From assembly GCF_004322395.1 (NCBI RefSeq), contig NZ_SCTW01000102.1, positions 28,742-92,741 on the forward strand: a stretch of DNA of 64,000 bases. Reading direction: 5' to 3'. The notes beneath the pieces are model-generated. The model searched no databases. It was not told where the DNA came from and saw only the letters and a program-made list of their open reading frames with translations. Of this stretch, positions 1 through 7,691 are shown piece by piece. Within the stretch, counting starts at the first letter, position 1; each line of letters begins with the position of its first letter. The DNA comes from Methylobacter sp. (GTDB lineage Bacteria; Pseudomonadota; Gammaproteobacteria; Methylococcales; Methylomonadaceae). The position numbers and the translations under genes are program-made.

Positions 1-323
1 TTGCCGTGCGCAACGATACCTTGGCCTTCCCTGAACAAGTCCGGCAGGATGCCCGTATACTCAACCGTTACATCTTTGCTGAAATCAGTTAGCTTGAAGC
101 GCACCATCAGGCCGTCATTCGGCCGTTCTACAGAACCTTTAATGACCATGCCGCCTAGTCGGAATAAAGTATCTTTCGGCGCTTTGCCTTCCACGACATC
201 AGTAGTGGAGAAAAAGTACATCAAATTTTCATTAAACGACTTTAGTGCAAACCCTGTTGCCAAGGCTGCGCCGAGCACCATCAGGCCGATCAGTATTAAA
301 CGCTGTTTTCTGGCTGGTTTCAT
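1..323 (-). CDS. ccmE: Cytochrome c maturation protein CcmE, partial (N-terminal 107 residues)
   Basis: CcmE is the periplasmic heme chaperone that takes heme from CcmC/CcmD and passes it to the CcmF lyase. The minus strand reads from an ATG at 323: a basic N-terminus (MKPARKQR), one hydrophobic anchor (about residues 9-28), then the beta-barrel with the family motif LMYFFSTTDV and GMVIKGSVERPNDG. The window edge cuts it at VAHG, so the heme-binding histidine near the C-terminus is not visible. It is the last visible gene of a ccmABCDE operon, starting 3 bases after the ccmD stop. Identification is firm from sequence and synteny. Confidence 0.95.
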   Translation of the reverse strand, partial: MKPARKQRLILIGLMVLGAALATGFALKSFNENLMYFFSTTDVVEGKAPKDTLFRLGGMVIKGSVERPNDGLMVRFKLTDFSKDVTVEYTGILPDLFREGQGIVAHG

Positions 324-326
324 AAT

Positions 327-485
327 TTACTGCCGTTTTTGTTTGAGCGCCAAAGAACGTAAAAACTGTCTGCGCTGCACAACGGGAATAATAATATTTG
401 CGAGCAGCACGATTAAGGTCAGGCCGTAAGAGGTCCAGACATAAAAGGCGTAGCCGCCCATTGCGAAAAATTCCTGCATAGTCAT
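327..485 (-). CDS. ccmD: Heme exporter protein CcmD
   Basis: A 52-residue protein beginning MTMQEFFAMGGYAFYVW, followed by one membrane helix (SYGLTLIVLLANIIIPVV) and a basic tail (RRQFLRSLALKQKRQ). This is the standard CcmD plan: a small single-pass protein that helps release holo-CcmE from the CcmABC complex. The ATG at 485 overlaps the ccmC stop by one base (TAATG), which suggests translational coupling; a second in-frame ATG at 479 is also possible. Its position between ccmC and ccmE confirms the call. Confidence 0.93.
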   Translation of the reverse strand: MTMQEFFAMGGYAFYVWTSYGLTLIVLLANIIIPVVQRRQFLRSLALKQKRQ

Positions 486-1246
486 TATTTAGACTCCGAA
501 ATCATGTTCTTAACCCACTGCGCATTACGTTCGCGCAGCAACAATTCGGTACGGGCCCGCTGCAACATCGCGATCAGGTAATAAAACTTGAACGATATAG
601 CCATCAGCAATAACGGGATCAGCATGCTGACATGGATCGACGGCTTATCCATTTTCGTTACCGTCGGCCCTTGATGCAGCGTATTCCACCACTCGACCGA
701 GTAATGAATAATCGGGATATTGACTACGCCGACCAGAGCTAAAATAGCCACGGCCCTGGACGCGGTGCGCTTGTCGTCTATCGCGCCGTATAGCCCGATG
801 ACGCCGAGATACAAAAACAACAATATCAACTCCGACGTTAACCGCGCATCCCACACCCACCAGGTTCCCCACATCGGTTTGCCCCATAGCGAACCAGTCA
901 CCAACGCAATAAAGGTAAAGCTTGCGCCGACCGGCGCGCTGCTGATCGCCACAATCTCCGCCAGTTTGATGCGCCAAACGAGGCCTATTCCGCCTGCAAC
1001 AGCCATGACCATATAAATAAATAGCGACATCCAGGCGCTAGGCACATGAATATAGATAATGCGGTAGCTGTCGCCCTGCTGATAATCCGCAGGCGCTAAA
1101 TACAAGCCGCCGTAAAGGCCGGCGGCTGTTAGCAACAGAAAAATAACCACCAGCCATGGCATCAGCCGCTCGGTGAACGAGTAAAAATGCGGCGGAGACG
1201 CCATGCGGTGAAAAAACCGAACTACGGGATCAGGAATTAAAAACAT
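485..1246 (-). CDS. ccmC: Heme exporter/handling protein CcmC
   Basis: CcmC (253 aa) is the integral membrane protein that presents heme to CcmE in system I cytochrome c maturation. About six hydrophobic segments are visible. The tryptophan-rich periplasmic motif WGTWWVWDARLTSE is present, as are the two family heme-ligand histidines, in IIYIHVPSAW and in YSVEWWNTLHQG. The length is normal. The start at 1246 gives MFLIPDPVVRFFHRMASPP, in line with the family N-terminus. It is separated from ccmB by 127 bases with no gene and is coupled to ccmD downstream. Confidence 0.96.
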   Translation of the reverse strand: MFLIPDPVVRFFHRMASPPHFYSFTERLMPWLVVIFLLLTAAGLYGGLYLAPADYQQGDSYRIIYIHVPSAWMSLFIYMVMAVAGGIGLVWRIKLAEIVAISSAPVGASFTFIALVTGSLWGKPMWGTWWVWDARLTSELILLFLYLGVIGLYGAIDDKRTASRAVAILALVGVVNIPIIHYSVEWWNTLHQGPTVTKMDKPSIHVSMLIPLLLMAISFKFYYLIAMLQRARTELLLRERNAQWVKNMISESK

Positions 1247-1373
1247 AGAAAATCAGGCGAAAGGTTCAAAACTAAAGATATATGGGCAGTCTGTTTTTAA
1301 GCAAGTATTTAGTCGACACCGTCAGCATTTATTCCAGGTCGATAATATTGATCGATTATTCTACGAGATATTA

Positions 1374-2048
1374 TCAATTAATACTCATTTTTAATGCTGC
1401 GGCTACCGGCAAAGGCGCTAAAACCAAAGCCATCAATAAAATAGAAATCAGAATATTAATTTGCGCATCGACAGGCAACCCACCGCTTGCCATTTGCACT
1501 GCATTACCGGCAAAAATCAGTACCGGAACATATAACGGTAAAACCAGCAGCGACAAAATCATGCCGCCCCGGCGCAGACCTACGGTTAGCGCGACGCCAA
1601 TGGCGCCTATCAGGCTTAATACCGGCGTTCCAAGCAACAAGGTCAGCAACAAAATTCCCAGCGAATGATTGGGCATACCTAAAAAAACCGCCAGCAGCGG
1701 CGCCACAATCAGCAATGGCAAACCTGTCACCAACCAGTGAGCGATAATTTTAGCCAACACCAACACCGAGGCCGGATGCGGGCTTAATAGCATCTGTTCC
1801 AGTGAACCGTCGTCAAAATCCGAACGGAACAGGCTATCCAAAGACAACATCGCCGCCAGTAATGCGGAAACCCAAATAATACCCGGCGCAATGGCTTGCA
1901 ATAAATGCGGCTGCGCACCGATCCCCAAAGGGAACAGAGTTATCACCAGGATAAAAAACAACAATGGATTAGCTATTTCCGAACGACGCCGTAAAGCCAA
2001 AACCAAGTCGCGCCGAATAACGGCAAAAAATGCGTGAGATAAAGACAT
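1374..2048 (-). CDS. ccmB: Heme exporter protein CcmB (ABC permease)
   Basis: CcmB (224 aa) is the membrane subunit paired with the CcmA ATPase; the complex uses ATP to release holo-CcmE from CcmC. Typical features are the N-terminal VIRRDLVLALRRRSEIANPLLFF, the motif SLFRSDFDDGSLEQMLLSP and about six hydrophobic helices. The start codon overlaps the ccmA stop by one base (TGATG), so the two are probably translationally coupled. Length and composition are normal. Confidence 0.96.
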   Translation of the reverse strand: MSLSHAFFAVIRRDLVLALRRRSEIANPLLFFILVITLFPLGIGAQPHLLQAIAPGIIWVSALLAAMLSLDSLFRSDFDDGSLEQMLLSPHPASVLVLAKIIAHWLVTGLPLLIVAPLLAVFLGMPNHSLGILLLTLLLGTPVLSLIGAIGVALTVGLRRGGMILSLLVLPLYVPVLIFAGNAVQMASGGLPVDAQINILISILLMALVLAPLPVAAALKMSIN

Positions 2049-2671
2049 CAGGATAAATTAATACGCTGGACATCGACATCATGCAAGGCTATGTCATGAT
2101 GTGACGTAAGAACAATCATTCCGCCATTAGCGCAATGTTCGGTCATTAAAGTTTCGATAAGGGCAATGCCCTGTTTATCTAATGAAGTAAACGGCTCATC
2201 CAGAACCCATAACACATTTTCGGTAATCAACAATCTGGCTAAAGACAGCCGTCTTTTTTGGCCCGCCGATAAAGCCTGAACGAGGACATCGTCATAGCCT
2301 GCCAAATGAACTTTGGCTAAAGCCTCATGAATGGAATATTGTCCGGGGCTACTCAAAGCCAAGGACATTTTTAAATTTTCCAGCACCGTCAGTTCTTTTT
2401 TAATGCCATCCAAGTGGCCGACATAAGCCATTTGCGCATAAAACTGACTGTCTTTTACCGCGTCGCCGCACCAGAGAATATCTCCGGCGTCCGGTTCCCG
2501 GAACCCGCACAAAATGCGCAACAACGAAGTTTTGCCGCTGCCGTTTTTGCCTTCCAGTAATAAAATTTGCCCTGAGACCAATTCAAAAGCCAGCTTTTCA
2601 AACAGCACCCGGTCATCGCGAATACAGCTTAAACTCTTGCCTTCAAGAGAATGTGTCGATTTTGTTTGCAT
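2048..2671 (-). CDS. ccmA: Heme exporter ATP-binding protein CcmA
   Basis: ABC-type ATPase (207 aa) that powers the CcmAB step of cytochrome c maturation. Visible motifs are Walker A GKNGSGKT (residues 41-48), signature LSAGQKRR (134-141), Walker B VLWVLDEP (153-160) and the switch histidine in TSHHD (191). It is the first gene of the visible ccmABCDE operon, starting just 15 bases downstream of rlmB, so rlmB and the ccm genes may share a transcript. No anomaly is seen. Confidence 0.96.
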   Translation of the reverse strand: MQTKSTHSLEGKSLSCIRDDRVLFEKLAFELVSGQILLLEGKNGSGKTSLLRILCGFREPDAGDILWCGDAVKDSQFYAQMAYVGHLDGIKKELTVLENLKMSLALSSPGQYSIHEALAKVHLAGYDDVLVQALSAGQKRRLSLARLLITENVLWVLDEPFTSLDKQGIALIETLMTEHCANGGMIVLTSHHDIALHDVDVQRINLS

Positions 2672-2686
2672 TATTTATAAGGTAAA

Positions 2687-3433
2687 TCAACCGGCAAGCG
2701 ATCGCTGCCGCACGGTTTCATAAAGCAGTACACCGGTTGCAACCGACAGATTAAGGCTTTCTACCCGGCCCAGCATCGGCAGCTTAACCAATATATCGCA
2801 TTGTTCCTTGGTCAACCGTCTTAAGCCTTTACCCTCAGCGCCCACGACCAAAGCCAACGGCACCGTAAAGTCGGTTTGATAGGCGCTCTGCGTGGTTTCG
2901 CCGGCAGCGCCCATGACCCAGATGCCTTGCTCTTTAAGCCAACGCAAGGTTCTGGACAAGTTAGTCACCTGATAAACCGGTACCGTTTCAGCGGCGCCGC
3001 TAGCCACTTTACAGACTGTCGGGGTAATTCCGGTGGCGTTATCCTTGGTGATAATCACGCCGTGCACGCCGGTAGCGTCGGCGGTTCTAAGACAAGCGCC
3101 GAAATTATGCGGGTCCTGGACATTATCCAATACCAAAAATAAAGGCGTTCCCGACAGCGTTAAGACCGCGTCCTTTAAGTTGCTTTCCGATAATTCGCCG
3201 GGCATTTCAACTTCAACAACAATACCTTGATGGTTGTTGCCTTCCGCAAAACGATCCAGCTTTTTCCGGTCGGTTTTTTCCGGCTCTATGCCCAGATCCA
3301 ATAAATCCTCGACCAACTGAGCTAAGCGTTTGTCTTGTCTTTGGCCGTCAATCCAGGCCTTATTGATCTTTTTAGGGGAATAATCTAAAGCCGACTGTAC
3401 CGAATGTATGCCGTATATTTTGCTTAAATTCAT
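2687..3433 (-). CDS. rlmB: 23S rRNA (guanosine-2'-O-)-methyltransferase RlmB (TrmH/SpoU family)
   Basis: RlmB 2'-O-methylates G2251 of 23S rRNA using SAM. The protein (248 aa from the ATG at 3433, MNLSKIYGIHSV) has an N-terminal SpoU substrate-binding domain. It then has the three SPOUT motifs: DNVQDPHNFGACLRTADA, LALVVGAEGKGLRRL and MLGRVESLNLSVATGVLL, which form the knotted SAM site. A longer frame back to 3541 exists, but its extra 36 residues do not resemble the family, whose members begin near this Met (E. coli is 243 aa). It lies immediately upstream of ccmA. Confidence 0.94.
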   Translation of the reverse strand: MNLSKIYGIHSVQSALDYSPKKINKAWIDGQRQDKRLAQLVEDLLDLGIEPEKTDRKKLDRFAEGNNHQGIVVEVEMPGELSESNLKDAVLTLSGTPLFLVLDNVQDPHNFGACLRTADATGVHGVIITKDNATGITPTVCKVASGAAETVPVYQVTNLSRTLRWLKEQGIWVMGAAGETTQSAYQTDFTVPLALVVGAEGKGLRRLTKEQCDILVKLPMLGRVESLNLSVATGVLLYETVRQRSLAG

Positions 3434-3587
3434 TGATTGTGGAATATAAGAAGCTCTTGTTTTGAATGTAGAGTTTTTGTTAAGTATTAATGGCGCCGAG
3501 TCAGAAACATCACAGGCTAATGCCTGCAACGATGCACCCATCCAACTCTGCCGTAAGTCGGATAACGATAGCCTTAAGATAATTATA

Positions 3588-5819
3588 TCAAAGATTTATT
3601 AAACTAGCGGCTTCTTGAAGATCGTGGCTATCGAAGCCCTCGGTGAACGTATTATAAATTTCCTCCAGCATATTCCGTGCATCTTCGCGCTTGTCTTGAT
3701 GCCACCATAACCGCGCCATACTGATCGCCGCTCGCAGTTCAAGGAATTTTGCGCTTTGCCGGCGGCTGATGGCGATTGCCTGGCTGAAACACGCTTCGGC
3801 TTCTTTCGTGTTTGACTCGGAAGTTCCCAGCAGGCACACGCCTTTGAGCCGATGAAGCTCGGCTGTGAAATGACTGTCGCCAGTGGTTATCTCGTCTGCC
3901 TGTGCTTCCGCGAGTAGGCTGAGTGCTTTATCGTACAGTTCCAGATGTATGTAGGATTCGATCAGCGCGGACAGAAAAATCACCGAAATTCCCCCTATTG
4001 ATGCTTTCATCCTGGTTATGCTCGACTGAAGTTTAGCGATACCGATCTCACTGTGCCCATGCAAGACAAGCGCCCAACCGTGAGCCATTTCACCGGCAGC
4101 CAGCCAAACGGAAAAGTCGTGCTGTTGTGAAATTGCGATAGTCTCTAAGGACAAGGACAAGGTTTCCGTGGACTTGTTTGACCAACGATGCAGCAAGGTA
4201 GCAAAGCAAAGCGCTAATGCAAGGGTATGAGGGTGGGCTAACTCTCGGGCATGACTTAACATCTGTTCGCAAACATCTTTTGCCTGATCCGGGAAGCCAC
4301 GAAAATAGAGGGCCCAGGACAAATATGCCGAGCAAGATACGGACAAGTTTTCGCCGAACTGCTCCTGCAACATCTGATGCTGTTCCGGATGATAAAGCGT
4401 AATAGCTTGTTCGGTGTGGGCATGCGTGGTTTCGAACTCACCTACCCAGAAAGCTGAGTCAGCGATGATATAGTGGGCCGCCTGTTTTTTCAGCGGGTCG
4501 TCATGCGCCATGGGCAGCAAATGCATTGCCGCCTCAGTCACACCATAAGAGCCGACGCTCGCAATGGTGTTTATCAGCAGCGCCCAACGCGCCAAGAACA
4601 GTTCGGAACTATTGTCTACCCGCTCACTCAAAGCGGAAATGCGCGCATTAGTCTGCGTGGCTTCTTCTGAACCGTAGCCTTTTGTGGCATACAACACTGG
4701 ACAGAGACTGACCAGTATTTGGAATTCCGTACAGTCCCTGTCCGGATCCGAAGGCAAACTCATCAGGAGTTGCAAGCCGGAATTGAAATGATCTATCGCC
4801 TCCAGGTTGGCTGAGTTCCGAGCGGCTCGTTGCCCGGCTTTGATCCAGTATTCGATGGACTGCCGTATTTCCCCGCCATAGAAAAAATGCTGGGCCAAAA
4901 GTTCCGGTTGGGTTGTGACGACATCGGGGAAGTCGGTTTGCAGTACTTGTGCGATACGTTGATGTACTGTCTGCCGGACAGATTTGGTTTGAGATTGATA
5001 CGCAGCTTCCTGAATCAAAGCGTGTTTGAATTGTTTGGTTGTTTCATTGATATTCAATATCAACCCGGTATCTTGTAATGTACTTAAATGAAGTTCTAAG
5101 GTGTGATAATTGCAAAGCGATATTTTGCGTAACAAATCCAAATTGAACTCACGCCCGATAATGCTGGCAAGCTGCACAATAACTTTTGAGCTACCCAAGT
5201 TATCTATACGCGCTGCCAGAAGATCGTGCAATGTTGTTGGAAGGTTTGCCTGATTGTCGAGTGTTGTAATTTTTACTATCTCTTCAATAAACAGCGGTAT
5301 GCCGTCGGCACGTTTCACAATACGGCGGAGCGTCTCTGTCGTAATATCCCCAGATAATGAAAAAGTCATTTGGGCCGCTTCATCCATGGAAAGCGGAGCA
5401 AGCGGAAGCGTTGAGATACGGGCACTCTGCCAAGGCGGATCAAATTCTGGTCTGGCAGTGAATATCGCTAAAATACTCCCGGTTGTTTGTTGCTCAACGA
5501 ACTGGGTTAGAAATTCGAGCGTAGAGGGATCGACCCAATGTAAGTCTTCGACGATAAACAACATAGGCTGTTGCTGTGAAAGCGCACGCAACATAGTAAG
5601 CAGGATGGTTATAGTCTTTTCTTTCAGAGTTTGCTGCGATAAAGCGGGGATACGGTGATGTTCGGGCGGAGTCAGGGAAAGCAGATTGCAGAGTATGGAG
5701 ACGGCCTCTTGCGTCCATGAAGGATAATAAACCTCACCATAATTCAACATTTTGCCGAACTTTATATCAAGCGCATCATCGGGCTCGAAGCCCATATTAG
5801 CTTCGAGCATCGCGATCAA
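3588..5819 (-). CDS. C-terminal part of a frameshifted SARP/BTAD regulator: AAA ATPase core and TPR-like region
   Basis: This 743-residue frame continues the protein encoded just upstream (5900-7447) in another frame. The frame reads open back past the ATG at 5819 (LHRIKKQLADKPHVIREF and on), so 5819 is unlikely to be a natural start. Walker B is seen (MLFIVEDLHWVDPS, residues 86-99), then a sensor-like FTARPEF and the STAND/AAA winged segment. About 450 residues of helical TPR-like repeats follow (for example LAQHFFYGGEIRQSIEYWIKAG). Its Walker A lies in the other fragment. In related BTAD-cyclase-ATPase regulators these parts form one protein of about 1,280 residues. Either this is a sequencing error or the gene is truly broken; without the N-terminal half it has neither a DNA-binding domain nor a P-loop. 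Confidence 0.8.
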   Translation of the reverse strand: MIAMLEANMGFEPDDALDIKFGKMLNYGEVYYPSWTQEAVSILCNLLSLTPPEHHRIPALSQQTLKEKTITILLTMLRALSQQQPMLFIVEDLHWVDPSTLEFLTQFVEQQTTGSILAIFTARPEFDPPWQSARISTLPLAPLSMDEAAQMTFSLSGDITTETLRRIVKRADGIPLFIEEIVKITTLDNQANLPTTLHDLLAARIDNLGSSKVIVQLASIIGREFNLDLLRKISLCNYHTLELHLSTLQDTGLILNINETTKQFKHALIQEAAYQSQTKSVRQTVHQRIAQVLQTDFPDVVTTQPELLAQHFFYGGEIRQSIEYWIKAGQRAARNSANLEAIDHFNSGLQLLMSLPSDPDRDCTEFQILVSLCPVLYATKGYGSEEATQTNARISALSERVDNSSELFLARWALLINTIASVGSYGVTEAAMHLLPMAHDDPLKKQAAHYIIADSAFWVGEFETTHAHTEQAITLYHPEQHQMLQEQFGENLSVSCSAYLSWALYFRGFPDQAKDVCEQMLSHARELAHPHTLALALCFATLLHRWSNKSTETLSLSLETIAISQQHDFSVWLAAGEMAHGWALVLHGHSEIGIAKLQSSITRMKASIGGISVIFLSALIESYIHLELYDKALSLLAEAQADEITTGDSHFTAELHRLKGVCLLGTSESNTKEAEACFSQAIAISRRQSAKFLELRAAISMARLWWHQDKREDARNMLEEIYNTFTEGFDSHDLQEAASLINL

Positions 5820-5899
5820 CGGATGAAAAGGCGACTTGCTAAATTCCGGAAAACAGCGGAATTCCCGTATAACGTGCGGCTTGTCGGCCAGCTGTTTTT

Positions 5900-7447
5900 T
5901 TATGCGGTGTAGCGGCGAGACTTGCCTATGCCCGCCTCGCCTTGAACCAGCACAACATTATGTTCGCCTTGCACGGCTTCTTCCCATAACCGCATAAGTT
6001 TGGCGACTTCGGCTTTGCGCCCGACCAATGGAGTTAACTGCGTCACCGCTTCAAAGCGGGGGCGCGCGCTGCTTTCCTGCATCACCTTGAATATTTCCAA
6101 ATTTTGTCCAAAGTCAGGTAAATATTGGACGCCAAGACTGAGGCAATCGAAATACCCGGCCACCATATCATAGGTATCCTTACTAATAATCACCTTGTTG
6201 TATCTGACAAGACGGCGTAGCTGGATAGCTAGCTTTGAGGTTCTACCGGTAATGTCGGGTATAGACGAGTAACCCTCGGTGATAATCAATCCGGTGTGGA
6301 TGGATGTACGAATATCAATATTCAGGGTAGCTTCGCGTGTAATTGCCAAAGCTGCCCGCACGGCGCGATGGGCAGCATGTTCATTGGCTTTTGGATAACC
6401 GAAATAAGCCAGCAATCCGCCGCCATGGGTTTGTACGATATGCCCTGAAAACTGCTGGATTATTTCCGCACAGTAGGCCTGAGATGGTCCTAGTAGCTCC
6501 ATCGCTTCATCGGGGTCGCCAATCGCCGAGATTATCAGTTCGCAGTACAGCACGCTCACTTGGCGTCGCTCTTTTGCTATGATATTTTGTTGTTTCGGAC
6601 TGCGACGATCTGTTCTACGTCGTTCTTCATTAGAGATTGGAATAGTTCGCGGCTGCGGTATTTCCACCGGAATATCCGGCGATCTGTGCCTTAAGACGCC
6701 ATTTCGGATTTGTTCGGCAAGCTGCTGGGTCTTCTTGTCGGGTAATACGCCCAACTCATTTTTCAGCACACGGCAGCAGATTTCATACTGCTTCATCGCC
6801 GCACGGTTCTGCCCACTCAACGAGTATAGAGACATCGCCATGCGATGGGCATCTTCGTCCCAAGGTTCAAATACTGTACGGCGCAAGACGTAGTTCAGTG
6901 CGGTGCTGTAATCGCCCAATGCTTCGTAGTAGTTAGATACTTGTTCAAGTAGAGCTAGAGCTCGAAGATGCAGCGATTCACGCTGTACCTGAACCCAGTC
7001 TTCGAAATCGGGGCAATCAGGCAATGAAAGGCCTTTCAGGAATTCACCTTGGTACAGGGCAATGAGCTGTTGCTTGTTATATAAATCAGTGTCGCAATTA
7101 TTCTGTGGAGTTGGAATCAGTTCGGTAAATTTTATCGCATCGACATAGATACCAGGCATAAAGCGGATGGTGTGCCTAGTGGATGAGAATATGGTTTGAC
7201 CGGTGGGCGCTTCCAAGATATTGCGTAACTTTGACAAAGCACGACGTAAATTATCCCGAGCGGTTTCAGGGAGATTATCCGTCCAAAATAGCTCGGACAA
7301 AAACTCCCGGCTGTGATCCTTTCCTTGTTCGACTGCAAGATAGGCGAGTAATGCCCGCATCTTCTTGTAAGAGAAACCATCGATTGTTTTACCATCAAAC
7401 TGAACATTAAATCCGCCCAACAACAATATTTTTAAGTCTTTGGGCAT
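5900..7447 (-). CDS. N-terminal part of a frameshifted SARP/BTAD regulator: winged helix, BTAD, degenerate cyclase domain, Walker A
   Basis: The frame starts with an OmpR/SARP winged-helix DNA-binding domain (residues 1-100; KILLLGGFNVQFDGK, MRALLAYLAVEQGKDHSRE). A bacterial transcriptional activation domain follows (about 100-245; LLEQVSNYYEALGDYSTALN). Next is a class III nucleotide-cyclase homology domain (about 295-440), then VGRKAEVAKL and Walker A GEAGIGKS (503-510). It stops five residues later at a TAA. One base missing around 5910-5916 would join it to the 3588-5819 frame. The cyclase domain has lost its metal-binding aspartates (CDL is CEL at 303, GDG is GGG at 343), so it is probably a ligand or regulatory module. 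The divergent neighbour is a hemerythrin c-di-GMP protein. Confidence 0.82.
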   Translation of the reverse strand: MPKDLKILLLGGFNVQFDGKTIDGFSYKKMRALLAYLAVEQGKDHSREFLSELFWTDNLPETARDNLRRALSKLRNILEAPTGQTIFSSTRHTIRFMPGIYVDAIKFTELIPTPQNNCDTDLYNKQQLIALYQGEFLKGLSLPDCPDFEDWVQVQRESLHLRALALLEQVSNYYEALGDYSTALNYVLRRTVFEPWDEDAHRMAMSLYSLSGQNRAAMKQYEICCRVLKNELGVLPDKKTQQLAEQIRNGVLRHRSPDIPVEIPQPRTIPISNEERRRTDRRSPKQQNIIAKERRQVSVLYCELIISAIGDPDEAMELLGPSQAYCAEIIQQFSGHIVQTHGGGLLAYFGYPKANEHAAHRAVRAALAITREATLNIDIRTSIHTGLIITEGYSSIPDITGRTSKLAIQLRRLVRYNKVIISKDTYDMVAGYFDCLSLGVQYLPDFGQNLEIFKVMQESSARPRFEAVTQLTPLVGRKAEVAKLMRLWEEAVQGEHNVVLVQGEAGIGKSRRYTA

Positions 7448-7462
7448 AGGTAAAAAATATCT

Positions 7463-7491
7463 GGGGGTAATTAGACGGTAAGTGGACGGTA
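7463..7491. promoter_or_regulatory. Candidate SARP operator: heptamer direct repeats with 11-bp period
   Basis: Upstream of the SARP gene start are GACGGTA at 7474-7480 and again at 7485-7491, separated by four bases. A partial copy GGGGGTA (5 of 7) lies one period earlier at 7463-7469. Heptameric direct repeats with an 11-bp period are the known recognition pattern of SARP-family regulators in actinomycetes. The site lies 16-44 bases upstream of the start codon of the SARP gene itself, so autoregulation is inferred. Confidence 0.45.
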
Positions 7492-7500
7492 TTAGTTTAA

Positions 7501-7514
7501 GTTTAGATCTAAAC
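7501..7514. promoter_or_regulatory. Perfect 14-bp palindrome in a divergent intergenic region
   Basis: GTTTAGATCTAAAC is a perfect palindrome midway between the SARP gene (minus) and the hemerythrin-GGDEF-EAL gene (plus). It could be an operator for either promoter, but nothing in the sequence identifies the binding protein. Confidence 0.3.
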
Positions 7515-7691
7515 CGGTAAGTAAGAAATTAATTACTTCTCATATTAGAGATTAGAAACCGAATTAAAACAAATTTTGATACGCCTTTGTAAGTTACGAC
7601 TTGCGCCAATATTTACTCATCTAGTTGTTTTATAAAACTAATACAAAATCCACAGCATTTATCCCATATATTAATCTTTAGGTTAACCGAT

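Noticed and set aside
1..429. Plus-strand open frame at the window start
   Set aside because: It runs antisense to ccmE and ccmD, which are clearly coding on the other strand with family motifs.
5494..5718. Separate small minus-strand gene inside the regulator
   Set aside because: It is an out-of-frame shadow of the ATPase core, whose Walker B motif lies in the other frame.
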